Counted from the stretch's first letter, positions 1-13,438 are shown. The stretch is 64,000 nt of DNA from Entomortierella parvispora (GCA_963573315.1 OY752142.1:2852001-2916000); one strand, 5' to 3'. Notes: generated from the letters alone by a model not told the origin. A program made the numbers and translations.

Positions 1-1100
1 GCACCTCGAACGAGCTGTCGCTGTTTGACTATGCCGTCGCTGGATTCTTCTCAGCCGGACCTACCACCTTGTTGATGTCCCCTAGTGAGCGTATCAAGGT
101 TCTTCTCCAGGTACGACAGGATTCGCTTTTTTATTTTTTTTTCTTTTGTGATTCGAACGATATGATGATCCAGCAAGTGCTGCCTCCGATTGAAGACGCT
201 CTCACGTGCCAACAGGAGTTTTCCTGTGGACTGCGTAAAAGGCAAGCAAGGCGAGTTTGCTTCTGCTTTGCTTACTTGGGCGACCAGAGGACGCGGTCGC
301 TACTGCTCACAATCCCCCCCCCTGGACTTGCTGACATGGGCATCATGCCTTTTCATAAAAACCACACCCCTCATTGGGTATCTAGACCCAGTTGGCTTGA
401 AAGACACTAATACTGACCTCCCTGGATCTTTTTTTTGCTACGTAGACCCAGGGCACTGGTGCTGCCAAGCTCTATAACGGACCTGTCGATGTTGTTCGCG
501 CTCTTTACAAGGAGGGTGGTCTTGCTTCCATCTTCCGTGGAACTGGTGCCACCATGCTCCGCGACGGTCCCGGATCTGCTGCCTACTTTGTTGCCTACGA
601 GGTTATCAAGAAGTCCTTGATCCCCGAGGGCAAGACTGCTGCTGATTTGGGTGTCCTTCCCGTCCTCTTTGCCGGTGGTAGGAACATTTACCACGCTCTT
701 GCAATGACATGGAGGCAAACGTTTGAATTGTCGGACTAACGCGAACGAATCTTTCTATTTCAAAGGTATGGCTGGTGTTGCCATGTGGACCATTGCCATT
801 CCCCCAGATGTGCTCAAGTCCCGTCTCCAGTCTGCCCCTGCCGGAACCTACTCTGGCGTCGGTGATGTTCTCCGCGTTCTCTTGAAGACCGAGGGTCCCC
901 AGGCCCTCTTCAAGGGTCTCGGTCCCGCTATGCTCCGTGCCTTCCCCGCTAACGCTGCGTACGTCTTTTTTCATCAGTGACAGAGTTTACAGGAATGTTG
1001 TTTTTGAAGGATTTACTAACTAAACACGTTCATTCTCATTAACAATAGATGCTTCCTTGGAGTCGAGTACAGTTTGCGCGCCATGAACGCTCTCTGGTAA
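1..1100 (+). CDS. CRC1: Mitochondrial carnitine/acylcarnitine carrier, C-terminal part (truncated by window start)
   Basis: Mitochondrial carrier family protein that would exchange carnitine and acylcarnitines across the inner membrane. Exons are <1-110, 446-677, 766-958 and 1049-1100, with GT-AG introns restoring frame. Two carrier repeats are visible: SPSERIKVLLQ in exon 1 and PPDVLKSRLQ in exon 3 match the PX[D/S]X[K/R]X[K/R] carrier signature, and each is followed by the G-rich linker that precedes the even-numbered helix. The C-terminal stretch FPANAACFLGVEY is typical of the Crc1/CAC subgroup, which is why this substrate is preferred over other carriers. The N-terminal third lies outside the window. 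Substrate assignment is family inference; membership of the carrier superfamily is certain. Confidence 0.88.
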
Positions 1101-2267
1101 ATCAAAGACACAGAGCGACAAATATCCCAACTTTACGACGTGAGTGAATTCACTCCATTTTATATCTTCACCCACACTCCATCCACTATTCCCCTCGTCT
1201 GAGCAGACATGCCATCGTTCTGCTTGGTGCGACCCATAGATCGCCATATCCAACTTTCTGCCTTGTAAAATAAAAGAAATGAATTGCCACAACAGGCGTG
1301 CTCTCTGCTGGACAACTCTCACCGCACTCGCAATTGAGGACGGGAAGGGGCTCTCATCTTTTAGTTAGTCCTAGGCAAACAATCAAGAAAACAAATTCTT
1401 GTCCAACGCAGCCGCCTTTTGTCATTGCCAAAGACCGGGGCGGAGAAGGAAGGAGAGCGTTTGTGGATGATCGAGAGGGCGCGATAATAAAGACGGCGAG
1501 AACAACGGGGTTGAGGAAGCCAGGGAGAAGCCAGGTCGTTGTGTGGTTGGGAAGGAAGGAAAGGAAGTATGGGGTTAAGAAAGGTGTTTTGGCAAACACA
1601 CACGCACAAGAAGGCAGGCACCTTCTTCCGTGCAGCATTGTCGTATTGCAATAGCACTTTCATGCCATCTGCTGCTCTCGTTTTGTTCTCTCTTTCTCTC
1701 CTTCTCTCTCTTTGCGCTGCATCACTCTCCATCCAATCCCATCTCATCCTCCTATTTCTCATCCCTGTCCCCTTCAGTTCCATTCCCCCTCTTCCCACGA
1801 CCACCTTCTCTCTCTCCCTCCTCCAATTCATCTGCCCAGGTAAGGGTTCAGCAAGAACAGTGGAATTGCATGGTTCGACCGTTAATTCCATTCAGGAGGT
1901 CCAACGGACTGAATTTCGACAGCCCCCTTACTGCTCATTGTTCCCGTCATACCCCGTCTCTTCTACATTTTCATCCTTCCTCCTTACTTCTCGAGCACGG
2001 AGAGCGGCTCAAGCGAAAGGAAGAAATGACGCTTACGAATAACCCGACTCTCACGTTTCTCGAATGCTGAATGCTCCCCGAGACAGTAAAGAGCACCCTG
2101 GCGCACAACAATATTCTCTGCAGATTGGCTGACTGGCTACCTTTCCCCCCTTCTGTTGTTAGGCCTCTCACTCTTGTCCGATACGTTCTCCTCTCGACGA
2201 CAGACAGCAATCGAGTGCATCCCAATACCCTAATAGCCAGGACGAAACATACCCCTTCTTATTCATC
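1101..2267. other. Intergenic: carrier 3' region and CT-rich leader of the G gamma gene
   Basis: No coding sequence could be supported. Positions about 1660-1830 are strongly CT-rich on the + strand, which is typical of fungal core promoters and leaders. Open frames here are low-complexity Ser/Leu/Pro reads of those tracts and were not accepted as genes. Confidence 0.6.
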
Positions 2268-3025
2268 ATGGCCACGGAAATCCGTCTGCAGCGACAACTC
2301 GAACACAACAAGCGCCTTCGTGAACAATACGAACGTGAACGTATCTCGGTCTCGCAGGCTGGAAACCTGTAAGTCCCGCTGGTCTTATTTTTTCCTTGGC
2401 TTCAAAAGGATTTTCTGTTTTTGTTACCACACGGACAGACAGACAGACAGGCAAATAGACAAGTGTCAGAAACAGTGTCAGAAACTCAGGATGAGGGTGG
2501 GTGCGCAATGGAGTGCAGCTCAAGGCGCACAGTTTGACCAGGAGGACAAGACCCATCGTTTGTCTGTGCGTTCGTCTTTTTCGGTTTGACATTGGCCACC
2601 GTGTCACGCATGAATTAAGAAGAAACTTACCCCTGGCCGAGGCACAAAAAGGCACCGAACGCGCGCGCCCATACTATTGTGTGATCTCAAATCAATAATG
2701 AGGGGGTCTCAGGAACGAGCGAACAATAGCAACATGGAGCAGCCACGCGCAACATCCCCACTTACCCCCCCTACCTCTCGGACACCCGTTTACCCCCTGC
2801 AGTTCTGGGGATCGTTTCATCATTGTTCCCTCCCTCTCGCTCTTATGAAAGCACACTCTAATGCTTGCGTTTGTTTTGACTTCGTTGTTTCGCTTCTCTA
2901 GGTTGATCCAGTATTGCAACGAACACAAGGATGTCTTTGTCACGCAAGTGTGGGGCGAGCTTGACAAGTCCGAGGACCCATTTTTGGTAGAACCCAAAGG
3001 CGGCTGTGGATGTAATCTCATGTAG
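2268..3025 (+). CDS. Heterotrimeric G-protein gamma subunit
   Basis: Encodes 74 residues in two exons, 2268-2368 and 2902-3025, split by a 533-bp intron (GTAAGT...CTAG). It would pair with a WD40 G beta to form the membrane-bound beta-gamma dimer that relays receptor signals. The protein is an N-terminal amphipathic coiled coil (about residues 4-30, rich in R, E and L) followed by the GGL region with the NLLIQYCNEHKDVFV core. It ends in a CaaX-type box, Cys-Asn-Leu-Met. A final Met predicts farnesylation, the reaction of the Ram1 subunit encoded at 56.3 kb. Length fits fungal Ste18-type subunits. The ATG lies in a TCATC ATG G context. No G beta gene is in the window. Confidence 0.85.
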
Positions 3026-3445
3026 AATCCATCATCCTGCCTGCTTTTTTCTCTCTTGCATGGAGTGGGAAAAAAATGGACTCCAATTGATTCACCATCA
3101 GTTCAGGATTGTTGTCTTGAACCTCCCTTATTCCCATGAGAGATGCTCCCTCTCTGTTATCTAAATAAATATACATTAATGCCCACTTTTTTTCAACTTT
3201 TCTTATAATGGTCTTGGTTATGTTTTTGTACTGTGTGAAGCTCATTCGGTCAAAGTAGCTGAAAACGTTTTCGCTGGGTTTAATAAAAGTTAATGCGGAG
3301 GAAATTCGAAGTCCAAACATTGTCGTTCACAGCCTGTTCGACGACGTCTCATTGCGATGGAGAAGACCCGACTAGGAAGAATACATTTCAAGGAAAAGCG
3401 CAATGTCCAGGTATAATTTATTTTGATTTTAGAGAAACGGCAATC
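3026..3445. other. Short intergenic region between convergent genes
   Basis: It lies between the G gamma stop and the arrestin-like stop. It is AT-richer than its flanks, with AAATAAAT at about 3164 as a plausible polyadenylation region for the + strand gene. No gene seen. Confidence 0.5.
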
Positions 3446-4906
3446 CTACGCGATTTCGGTAGCAAGAGGTGCTTCCTGGTATGACGGCAATTGCACGTAT
3501 CCATTGGTCTGGTCAAAACTCTCGAAGTAATCTGGTAGATTCTGAACTGCGGCGGTATCTTCCCGTTGGCCTTGTTCTTCCAGTTCATGTGGCTCATGGG
3601 ACTCTAGTTGCTGTTGGACAGCTGGTATATGTAAATCCTCAATCGTGGAATGGATCCAGCCAGACTCTGTATAGTTCTTGGCCTTGAATGACACTCTGGC
3701 CTTCAAGGGTTCCACTGATTTCTCCTTGAACATGATTGTCACTTCAAAATGATGTGTGAGTTCGAGCCAGAAGAGCTCTTCAGACGGCAACACCCTTTCG
3801 GAATCCATCTCGATCTTGAGATTGAGAGGATCTGGTACTCCCTGCTCTGGGGAAATCAAGGCATTCCGGACAGAGGCTGGTTCGGAAATGTCCCTGAATC
3901 GCCTCGCGCTCGCCACGATGTCTCCAATGCGACCAAAAACAATATTCTTTGCACTGCCGTCCCATTTGTGTTCAATTTTAGGTCTAGTTGGCGTTGAGGA
4001 TAACAAATAGGTCAGGATAGGTCAAAAAGCTTCTGAGGTTTGTTGGACCATCTACATCATTCAGGGTCCGGAATACGGAAACAACAGCATTCAAAAAAAA
4101 AAACTTACGTATTCAAGCGACTCTTTCCTTTCTCAAACGAAGAATGTCTCCACAAGACATTTTCATGCTGTACAGCCTTGAGCTGCACCTCTTCAATGTG
4201 GTATCTCTCAGAAAGCAAACGGAGGTGAACATCCAAGTCAATGTAATTGGTCTTTTGACCCAGATCCACGATCGATGGAGCAAATATCGAACATTCCACC
4301 ACACCACTGCGCGCGATTCTGTACCGAGCTTTCTCTCCAGGGACCACCAAAGATGCAGGATGAACACGTCGGACCAAAAGACTCTGTTTGATTTCCTTGA
4401 TCTCCTTTTTACGGCCCGCTGCGGTGCCTGCGGTGCCTGAAGGAACTGCCGTGCCCACCAAATAATATTTCCAACGAATGTTATCGGCCATCAAGGTCTC
4501 ACTGTCGGTTGCCGCAATGTCGCCCGGGAGAAGAAGCTCAAACGGAAACTTGTACGTTCCTGGTAGGTAGTCCGTCGGCTCTGAGATCAATTGGATTTGA
4601 ATATTGTCTGTAATGGCTGGTGCGGCCAGGAATTTTAGGGAGTGTCTAAAGACTGACAAAAGGATGGTAATTTAGCAATTGCGTCGCAATGGCGACCTTA
4701 GCAGATAAGTTACTGATAGGTATTGGGGAGAATAACTTACTCTCTCCGACGAAGGCTACGGAGAGTTGACTCAGCTGAACGGCGGCGTCTACCTGAAGAT
4801 GGAGTGTTCCAGGGACCTTGTGCAAGACCATGCTGGGCTCGCCCAAGAATTCGATTGTATTTGGCTCCCTTGTTTGGAGTGTTGCCCACATGTTGTATGA
4901 ACTCAT
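3446..4906 (-). CDS. Arrestin-like protein
   Basis: Encodes 415 residues in three exons: 4906-4741, 4652-4109 and 3983-3446. The introns begin GTAAGT and GTAAG, and the second has a CTGAC branch point before CTAG. The N-terminal half has the arrestin-N hallmarks: an LPGTYKFPFELLLPGD turn around residue 100 and alternating beta-strand hydrophobics. A second beta-sandwich follows. The C-tail is acidic and Gln-rich and carries LPDYF and LPSYQE, which resemble the L/PPxY motifs by which alpha-arrestins recruit Rsp5/Nedd4 ligases to membrane cargo. Classical PPxY is absent, so ligase binding is inference. It could also be a VPS26-like fold, but the tail motifs favour an alpha-arrestin. Confidence 0.72.
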
Positions 4907-5873
4907 CTTTGATTACAAGATGGCGAAGAGGCTCAAAGAGGTAAGATATAACAGAGGGGGCTGCCTATAGTGGGTTGAGGGGGGGGAGGGAGAAGCAGGT
5001 TGGAAGCGGCAGAAGTTGTTATACTTATACTAGTGAACCAGCAAGGCTGGATTGGGAGGATGCGTCCCCCAGGCGAAGTAAACAAGTCGAAAAGAAAGTG
5101 AGAGGGAGAAGGATGAGCCTTTCGTGTCACATGCACAAAACTCGACATGCAGTAGGCGTGTGCCTGGCGTCAGTGTGAGATTTTTTTTTTGTTTTCACTT
5201 GCCCTGGGTTCGAGCAAGGACTGAAAGTTAGCGTTCATGGGCGAAACTAAATATGAGGAGGTGCTGGGCAACTGTAAACTGTCATGGGTTGTTGTGCCAT
5301 AGATGATCATGGCCATTTCGCCCTCGGTTTAGGTTTTCGTGCAACATATCATTGCGCCTTGAAAGAACAAAAGGTTCGTCGCCACATTTCTGGTTTGTGG
5401 GAATTTCCGTCTTCCCTTTGCTCAAACCAAAAATCGAAAGTCGAAGCAACAAAAGATTGGTGCTACCTATGCATCTGATGAGTTGGTCAACTGTCCAGCA
5501 TCATCATTGGGAGCCATCCTTCACACAACACCAACTGGGTGGAAAATCTTATCTGAGCCACTTCGAAAAAGGATGATGGGAGATGGTTGGACTCACCGTA
5601 CCACCCAAGGGTTGTGAAGAACAGGAGTGCAAGATCGCTGCAGACAGAGAAATATGATTTTCCTTCAATAATCCTTTTTTATTATTATTATTCTTTTTTT
5701 TTGTCAAAGAGAGAAGAGAGAAGGTTTTCGACTAAATGTTTCTAAGAGGAAGCTGGGGTATTATCGGCAGGGACAGGGAATTGTCCTGCATTGATGGAAG
5801 CGGCGCGTGTCGCTGAAGTTGGAGGGACGATAGCCGACGATACAGTCGAGGCGGCACCAGTATTAAGATTCGT
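4907..5873. other. Intergenic: arrestin promoter and Lte1-like 3' UTR
   Basis: No coding sequence could be supported. The right part contains an interrupted T/AT tract (about 5675-5702), plausibly within the 3' UTR of the large RasGEF gene on the minus strand. The left part must contain the promoter of the arrestin-like gene; no clear binding site stands out. Confidence 0.5.
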
Positions 5874-8800
5874 CTAGGTTGACATGGATGAATATTGTTT
5901 CTGCTGCTGCTGCTGCGATGGCACTTGTTCTTGCTGCTGGAGCACCAATGGTTGTTGCTTCTCCTCGCAGATCTCACTCATCTTTTGCCACTCGGATGGA
6001 TCCGCAGCCTCGATCGACATGAGCCAATCAAAGACCTCATTCTCCTTTCGGAACGGGTATCGACTGGCCATGACTTTAAATGTCAGGATCCGCTTGATGA
6101 TCGTCGCGATAGTTCGGTGTTTGTGCATGTTGACCATTCCCTGATGAGCAATTGGATACGCGTCGGTAAAACTTGGTGCTGGATTCACAGAGGAGGTGGG
6201 AGGGGGTGGTGCCAGGGGGTGTCCAGGAGGGAGGTTGCCGAAAGTGTGGGCATTCTGACCTTGAGCGTGACCACCGCTGACTGCGGTATGAGAACCCGTC
6301 GATCCAGAAGTGACAGTGGCGCTGGTGGTGCTATCGGTGGCCATGGTCGATGCGGTTGTCGTGGACGACGAATTGTACTGATGGTGGTGAGGATTCAATT
6401 GTGGATGACCTTGAGGAGTAAGGTCGGATGCTGGAACAGGTGCTTCTGTCGCTGAGGTGGGAGTCATCTCTGATACAGGTTGGAACCGGCTACCATTGAC
6501 GACCTGTGAATTGAACTCTGACAGGCACACAGACATTGGACGCTTCGGCTCAATGAAAGAAGGCAACTCGGTGTTGAAAAGAAGGTCGGAGAGATACACG
6601 GCTATAACGCGAATGAGATTGAAAGAGATTAGGATGAGTCCAGGGTACCTAAATTCTTTACAGTTAGAAACAAGAAAGTAAACGAAAACTCACCAAGAAA
6701 AGGGATACAGCCCTTGTGCTGTTGCTGTATAGTCTTTCGCCCGTCCTTGTCCTTCTCCTCTTTATCAAAATTAAACGTGTTCAGGAAAGAAGGCTGGTGG
6801 TGTAGCTGCTGTTGCAATTGGCTCTGTTGCTGCTCCCATTGCGCTTGAATCGCTTGCTGTTGTCGCTCCCGCTCCTTATCTTTGCCTAAAGACGACATCA
6901 AAGAGGGAAAGATGGGGCCCGAGACTGATTTCGAATGCAGCGCCATCCCACCCTTCGACGACTTTTCTTTGATCGTGTTTGATTTTTTTGAAAACAGGCC
7001 AAGCTGACTCTGTCGATTGCTGGGTGAACTCACTGGACTGGTCGCTGGACTTTCTCCTCGACCGAAACTGGAAGGTGGCGACGGTGCTGGTGCAAAGGCA
7101 CCACCGGGGGAATCGCCCCATTGGTCGATAATGTCCTGCATAGCGTCTCGGAGATTTTTCCAGTTCCTGAGCATGGTTGTGAACTCAACCAAGTCGTGCA
7201 TGATCTTCATCCCCTGTGACCCGACACGAGCCCAGGTGCGGCTCAGTCGCGACACCTCGTGCGCCTGGAGTCCCAACATCACCTGGGTTAACGAACTAAA
7301 GTTGGAGTGGTTATAGCAGGTCTAAAAAATACCGAATAACGCAATGATTAGTTTCTTGGAAGGTCAGTTCTGAGTTCAGTGCTTTTTAAAAGAAAAAAAA
7401 CTAACTGTCTTACATGTGCAATCCTGATAAACTTCTCCACCACTCTCACACGCGTCTCCAAGTCTGTCATCTTCAGAATTTCGGACGTGACCCAGTGACA
7501 TGTCTAGAAGAATCCAATGAGTCGTTAGTCGAATCTACCAACGACTACACGAAACGGAAGGCAAAAATCCTCTTACCAAATTGAATCGATCCACCAACAG
7601 AATCACGTTCGGACTCTCGTTGCCCAGAGTGGATTCTCCTTCAATGGCTATCTCTTGGATATCTGTCGTCGTTCCAGCTCCATCTTCCGTGGTAGGCGCC
7701 TTCTTTTTCCAAGCGGCTTTCAAAAGCTCGTGCCACTGGACCCTGAACAACTGCTCCCGCTCAATCAAACAAAGCTGTTGAGCTATCATCTCTGAACGAT
7801 ACCTCAGCACGACCGAGGTCGGGGGTCTGGGTGCTACCAGCTCACGTGTTGGGGAGATGATGCTCTGGAACCTTGGGTTCATCGGACTCCGTTGTTGACT
7901 GTAACTGTTGTCGTGGTAGTTGTGATGGGAGCTGGGGTACATCAGGGATTGGTGTCGGAGGTATTGCTGCTGTGAAAGATTCTTGTAATTGCCACCAAGA
8001 GGCCCCACTTTCGCCTGCGATGTCCGGCCGGATTGGCTCTGGGTGTCTGAATCTGCATTTGGATTCGATAGCAGCAGTGCGGCTGTGGCTTGTAGCAAAT
8101 GAGGATCTGAATTCGATCGCGATTTGTCAAAACCAGGTCGAGGGGAGACATCCTGGGTCGATTCCGGGTTCAAGAACGTCAAGGGACTCGAAAGTGAGTG
8201 AGAATGAGTCTGAGTCGTAGTCCTGGTACCGTTGGACTGAAGAAGAGCCTGTCCTTTTCGCTGTGATTCTTGGAGTGCTGCGATGTAGGCCTCGCCTTCA
8301 AGAAGAGACTTTTGGAAGGGGTCCTGTGAGGAAGCAGATGAACGGCTGCCATTCTGATTCCTTGCAGTGTTGGCATTGAGATCCGTTCCTCCGTTGCCAT
8401 TGCCGTTACCAAAACTATTGACTGCAGATCCTTTGGAGTAGTAGGCGCTAGAAAAACTCATTTGATCCTTGGACTTGAATGGAGGCCAACCTTCTGTGTT
8501 TCGAACATCAGAGGAGTGTCTTCGCAAGGGTCGATATTCCTCCAACAGTTCCCCATTGTCCTTCTGTTGCAGGTAGTGGAGGTTCATGATTGGAACTGTT
8601 TGTCGGTGTGGGTGGTTTGCGAGTGAGCGAGATAACCAATTACGACCGATGCTGTTGCCACGACCGTTGATCCGTCCCAAGGTTTGTCCATCACGAACTG
8701 AAGACTGATCCTGAGCAGTGAAGCTTGCAATTGATCGCGGCTCGGCCTCGTAGATCGCGTCGTGGCTCTTACGACGTCTTCCGCTATTACTCAGCCAATG

Positions 8801-10355
8801 ACCATTGCTAGTAGTACGACGGTCGACAGGGCTGGGTGAGGCAGAGGGCTGTTGTTGTTGACTCTGTTGGCTCCTGTTGAATCGCTCCATAAATCGATCG
8901 ACATTGCCTTGCTCATTCCTATCTCGCACAATTGCCTGACCTGGAGGAATGTGATTCTGGCTGAGAAGCGCTCCAAAAACTGATGAGTTCGTGGACGAAA
9001 AGGTCATCCAGGATGCCCGCTGGTCACGGTCGCGCTTCTGAGTTGTTCTTCGCAAAATAGGAACACGGCCTGGGGTCAGATGTGTGTTTCCAGGCGCGCC
9101 TCCAGGTTGACTGTCGTCGTTGTTACTGTTTTCGTTTTGGGTCTCTTCTCTTATATTCTTGGGTTGCAGAGAAGCTGATGGCATGGGGCTTTTCCCTGGT
9201 GCTCTGCCGAAAGTGGACTCTCGTGATTCCTCTGCATAGCGCTGTGCCTGAGGGTCTGTGTCTGCAACTGGTCCAGAGTCAGGCGGACCATAAGGGTGAA
9301 TGCCCCTCAACATCATGTGTACGGTATGCTCATCATCGTCACTAGACCATTCGCTCGCTCCGTTGCTGCGAGTTTGTTCCAGGCGTGAACCACCCGTTCC
9401 TATGCGACCATCCTCAAAATACGAGGGAGAGGCTTGACCTTCGACGGAAGACACGGCACTGCTGTTTGTCGTCATTGAATCCAAAATAGTTGTCGAACGA
9501 GAGACCTTTTGTCCACGTGGCTCTGTCCGATCTTCCTGCCAATATCCAAGGCTAGTAGGACCTCTCGCCATTTCAGCCCTCCTTTGTTTGGAGCCTCCCA
9601 TGTGTCCTCCACGTTTGCCTCCGACCACAAGTGACTGAGATGAGGTCGAGGAGGCGTTGCGACGCAGATCGCTGTTAGATTGAGATGATCGAGGCATGAA
9701 TACGCGCTTCACCTTGGAGAGTTGCTCCACTGTGGCGGTCATATACTGTGACCAGGTTTTTTTCCTATCGGCGGAGAATAGTGCGTTCCTTGGTGGCGGA
9801 TTCATGTAAGGTTCTACTGGCCGAGGTGATTCAGGAGGTGAAAGAGCGAGCGAGGAAGCAGAATCGATAGGGGGCGAGACATATGAAAGCGGTCGAGAGC
9901 CAGGTCTGTTGCTTCCTGATCTAGGCATGGTGTAGCTTCGATAGTTATGCTCCTGCATCACATCAGTTGCATGAGGGTGAATGGATCCATACCCGTACTC
10001 CGTAGTATATGGGGGAGGTCGATGAGTCCAAACGGAGTCCTGTAAAGGGCCAATGGTTGACCTTCCAGACCCAGATGAAAAAGGCGGGGACGGCAGCTGC
10101 TGCTGTCTTCTTGGTAGATCAACCAGAGATCCAGGGGACATGAAGTCCTCATCCAAACTATCGTCCTCCGAATCACTCTCGTCGTCATCAGCGCTGTTAT
10201 TTCCTGAAAGAGGATGATGAGTAGATCCGGCGGATTGATCGCCTCCACCGTGAATGAAATAATGGGACTCCACTGTTTCCTCATACATGTCATCATCCGA
10301 CTGACTCTCGGAGGACGTTAGATCGCTGGAATCGCCAGAACTTGATCCCTCATCG

Positions 10356-10390
<35 letters not shown>

Positions 10391-12224
10391 TCCTTCGGCC
10401 TTATCCTCGTCGTCGCCACTGCCAATAACCTGTGACAATCCCGTGGCACAGTATTCAATCGCTGAATCGTCTCTTGCTCCAGAAAAGTATGCTTGCCTCC
10501 GGCTTTTGATCCTTCCAGCATCTAGGCTTGAGCGTTTACTGGACATTGCACTCTCTGACCATTCTATACCGACAGAAAAAAAAAGAGTAAATTCTAGGGC
10601 TGTTAGCATAGGCATAGAATTCGATCCGCATAGGATCATGGTTTTGAATTGAACATGGCTCATGCTTACCCAAATCGGCTGCTCGAGGATGGCGCGCATT
10701 GTGTTGCCTGGCTATTCCGCTTCTACGTAGATTTGAGGTCCGCGATCGCTCCAACGCCATCTGCGCCATATCCCTACAGTGGGCTTTTCTTTTGCGCTGA
10801 AAGTGTTTCCTGAGCTCCTCCACGATTCTTTGATCCCGAATACTGGATTGAACAATTGGGTGACTAGCGAGGTCGCGCAATCCTCGGGTAAGAGTTCGCC
10901 TTAGGAGGCGAGATTCTGTAAACTCAAACTCAAAGTAGTTTAGGAGCCAATGACGAAGGGTGACAAAGGTTCTGACACGAACGATCTGTCGCTGTGGCGA
11001 ATCCTCCTGCAAAGCCCAACGAAATCGTGCCATCAACAGCTTAAGCAAGGCCAGCGGCGGAATGAATAGTCGGTAGATCAAGAAAAAATCCGTCAAGAAT
11101 GTGTAGTCTGGGGGAACAGGACAAAGAGAAATGAGCCTTGGATGCGAAAAATGAAGACGCGTCTGAAATGCATAGAAAACACCTTCCTATTACCGATATC
11201 GCTGGTGAGTTTCTCGACCAACTTTTCCACTGTGGCTGCCATCAGAACTCGATTCTCGGGTAAAAGGGCCTGCTGGCCTGATCCTCCTGTGTTGAACGGT
11301 CCTGAATTTGCCTTGGAGGATGGTAGGCCTCCTGAACCTCCTTGGACTCCTCCTGCCTTATGAGAGCTTAGAGGCTGAGAGTGATAGGCTCGAGATACAG
11401 TTGGGGATGAAGGTGCACTGGACACCTGCGACCTTGCGTCTAATCCATTGCCATTGGTGTGGTATGGTTTCTCGTCATATTGCTGCAGGTCCTTAACTTT
11501 TTCTTTTCCTCGAGAAGACTCCCCTGCAGACCACCGCTTGCCGGACGAGGCAGATCCATTGAACTCTGAAAAAGACGAATTCATCTGCTGATGCGTTCCC
11601 TGTGATGATGAAGATGACGGCGCTGAGGTAGGACTAAGCAATCCTCCACTGATACTGTTGATGCCTGCCGCCTCTGAATTTGTGGCACTCCAAAGAATGT
11701 AGGCCTCGTTATCATCCGCCTGAATGTTATCGAAAATTGAGGGATCGTAGTCTGGTATTGACCGTAAAGATCTCGCTCTATATCCCTGGTGGCCGTACTG
11801 TCGCTGTTGTTGTTTTTGCTGATGTCGCTGACGACGAGAGACTGGTTCGGAGACTGGGGACATATCCTGGCACACTGTTGGGGTGCTCTCCTGCGAGGCT
11901 ATAATATCTTTGCCTCCGTTTTGGAAAACAGGTCCAAGTTGATAACAATGCCCCTGTGTCGGTGTATTGTTGTTGGTGCCGGTATTGTTTCGTCTATACT
12001 TCATGCTGTTGGTGCTGCTGGTCCTACTTTTGTCAAAGATCAGACCAAGCTCTGAAAAGTCGGGGATGGGGGGTAGGATCCAAGGAGAAGCCAATTCGTC
12101 TGTTGGAGATGATGGAGAAGTCGAGGTAGAAACCGAGACTGACGCCGAGGTAAAAGCGAAAACAGCAGAAGCAAAAGAAGGGTGGTTCTCTCCAGAAATG
12201 TTTGTGCCGAGGGAAATAAAACCG

Positions 12225-12270
<46 letters not shown>

Positions 12271-13438
12271 GGGTATTGCTGCCATTGCTGTGATTGTTAT
12301 TGTTGTCAGTAACAGACATCGCCCGAGAGTTGAGAGCAGAAGCAGGGTCTTCCCTGAGAAAGAGTGGCGGAAAAGATGGCAACGGAGACGAGTTGTATGG
12401 TGGTGAAGATTGTGCTCGACCGGTTGACAGAGTCGGAACGCCAATGTTTCGAACGCCTGCAGCATCTGTTGTTGTTGATGTGGTAGCAATTGAGTTGGGG
12501 AGTCTTGTGTTTGCGTCGGACAAGGCGGTGGATGGGTTTGGAGGTGGTTGTGTAAGAGCCGCCACTGTCATTGTGTTCAGGGGTGGCAACGCTGTTGATT
12601 TGCGGTAGTGCGAATCTTGCCTGGTGGGAGAGGAAAAGAATGTTTTAGGGGGCACACATTTCGTCTGTGCGACTGAAGTGCCGTCCTTTCCAACTGAGGT
12701 GCCTTCGACAGCTATCGTGTCAAAAACGGCCTTCTGGTCGGTGGCGGACTGCTCAGGCTGTTCGTACTGTGTCTGGAGTGGCGATGGAGAAGAGGGCGCA
12801 CTGTGGGGGATGGTGGTTGCTGCTTCACAGGTAACAAGACTGTGCGGGGTTGTGGACAAAGACTGGTGTGATACAAGGTGTCCCTGATCTCCAAGGCTCA
12901 TTGTTGTGTGTTGAGCAACATCCCCTTGCTCTCCCTTTTGTTGTTGTGTGTGATCCAATTTAGAGTCTTTGAGTTCCTGCTCATCCAGTTCGCTCGAGCC
13001 CCCCGAGAGTGATGGCGAAAGTACAGGGAACTGCATCGACAATGGAGCAACAGCGACAGGGGATGTGGCACGATCTAATGCAAGGTCCGCTGAGAGCGAA
13101 AAACGTGTTCCTTCGGATGGGTAGGTGTCCCCATCTTTGCCACAGTCCTCGTTGTTGTCCAAGTCCTTGTGAGCAACCGATACGCCCTCCGCCTTTGATG
13201 ATGACGATGCCGTTGGGGTCGCTGACGGCGTTCTGATCCCCACAAACCTTTCTTCAATGATCAGCTGTTCCTGGGATGCAATTATCTCTTTGGCCGGCTT
13301 TGGAGAGGGCGAAGGTGAAGGCGGGGTCACGCATGGCCGTTGTGAGGTTACTGAAGGCTCCTCAATCTCGATCACCTTTCCCTGTTCCCCGATAGCTCCC
13401 GCGCCAGAGGTCGCCATGGGTGGGCTAAGTGCATGCAT
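5874..13438 (-). CDS. LTE1: Lte1-type Ras guanine-nucleotide exchange factor, very large
   Basis: Encodes 2371 residues in six exons: 13438-11194, 11107-10670, 10563-7577, 7503-7414, 7321-6694 and 6601-5874 (sum 7116 nt). Residues 1-730 are disordered, rich in S/P/T, with poly-Asn near 12224-12270. RasGEFN spans about 733-890; the exon 1-2 junction creates DYTFLTDFFLIYR, and VRTFVTLRHWLLNYF follows, the signature of Lte1-type proteins. An 850-residue disordered linker with poly-Asp comes next. The catalytic RasGEF domain starts near residue 1800 and includes NVILLVDRFN, CHWVTSEIL, CIPFLAVYLSDL and a last helix near 2290. Lte1 acts in mitotic exit and cortical polarity. Two low-complexity inserts interrupt the catalytic domain (about 1990-2123 and 2165-2283). 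The target GTPase is unproven. Confidence 0.87.
10351..10393 (-). repeat. Trinucleotide repeat encoding poly-Asp
   Basis: An uninterrupted run of CAT/ATC triplets on the + strand, read on the minus strand as GAT codons. It encodes a poly-Asp tract within the linker of the Lte1-like protein. It lies in frame, so expansion or contraction would change only the acidic tract length. Confidence 0.9.
12224..12270 (-). repeat. Trinucleotide repeat encoding poly-Asn
   Basis: About fifteen GTT triplets on the + strand, read on the minus strand as AAC codons. They give a poly-Asn tract in the disordered N-terminal region of the Lte1-like protein. Confidence 0.9.
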
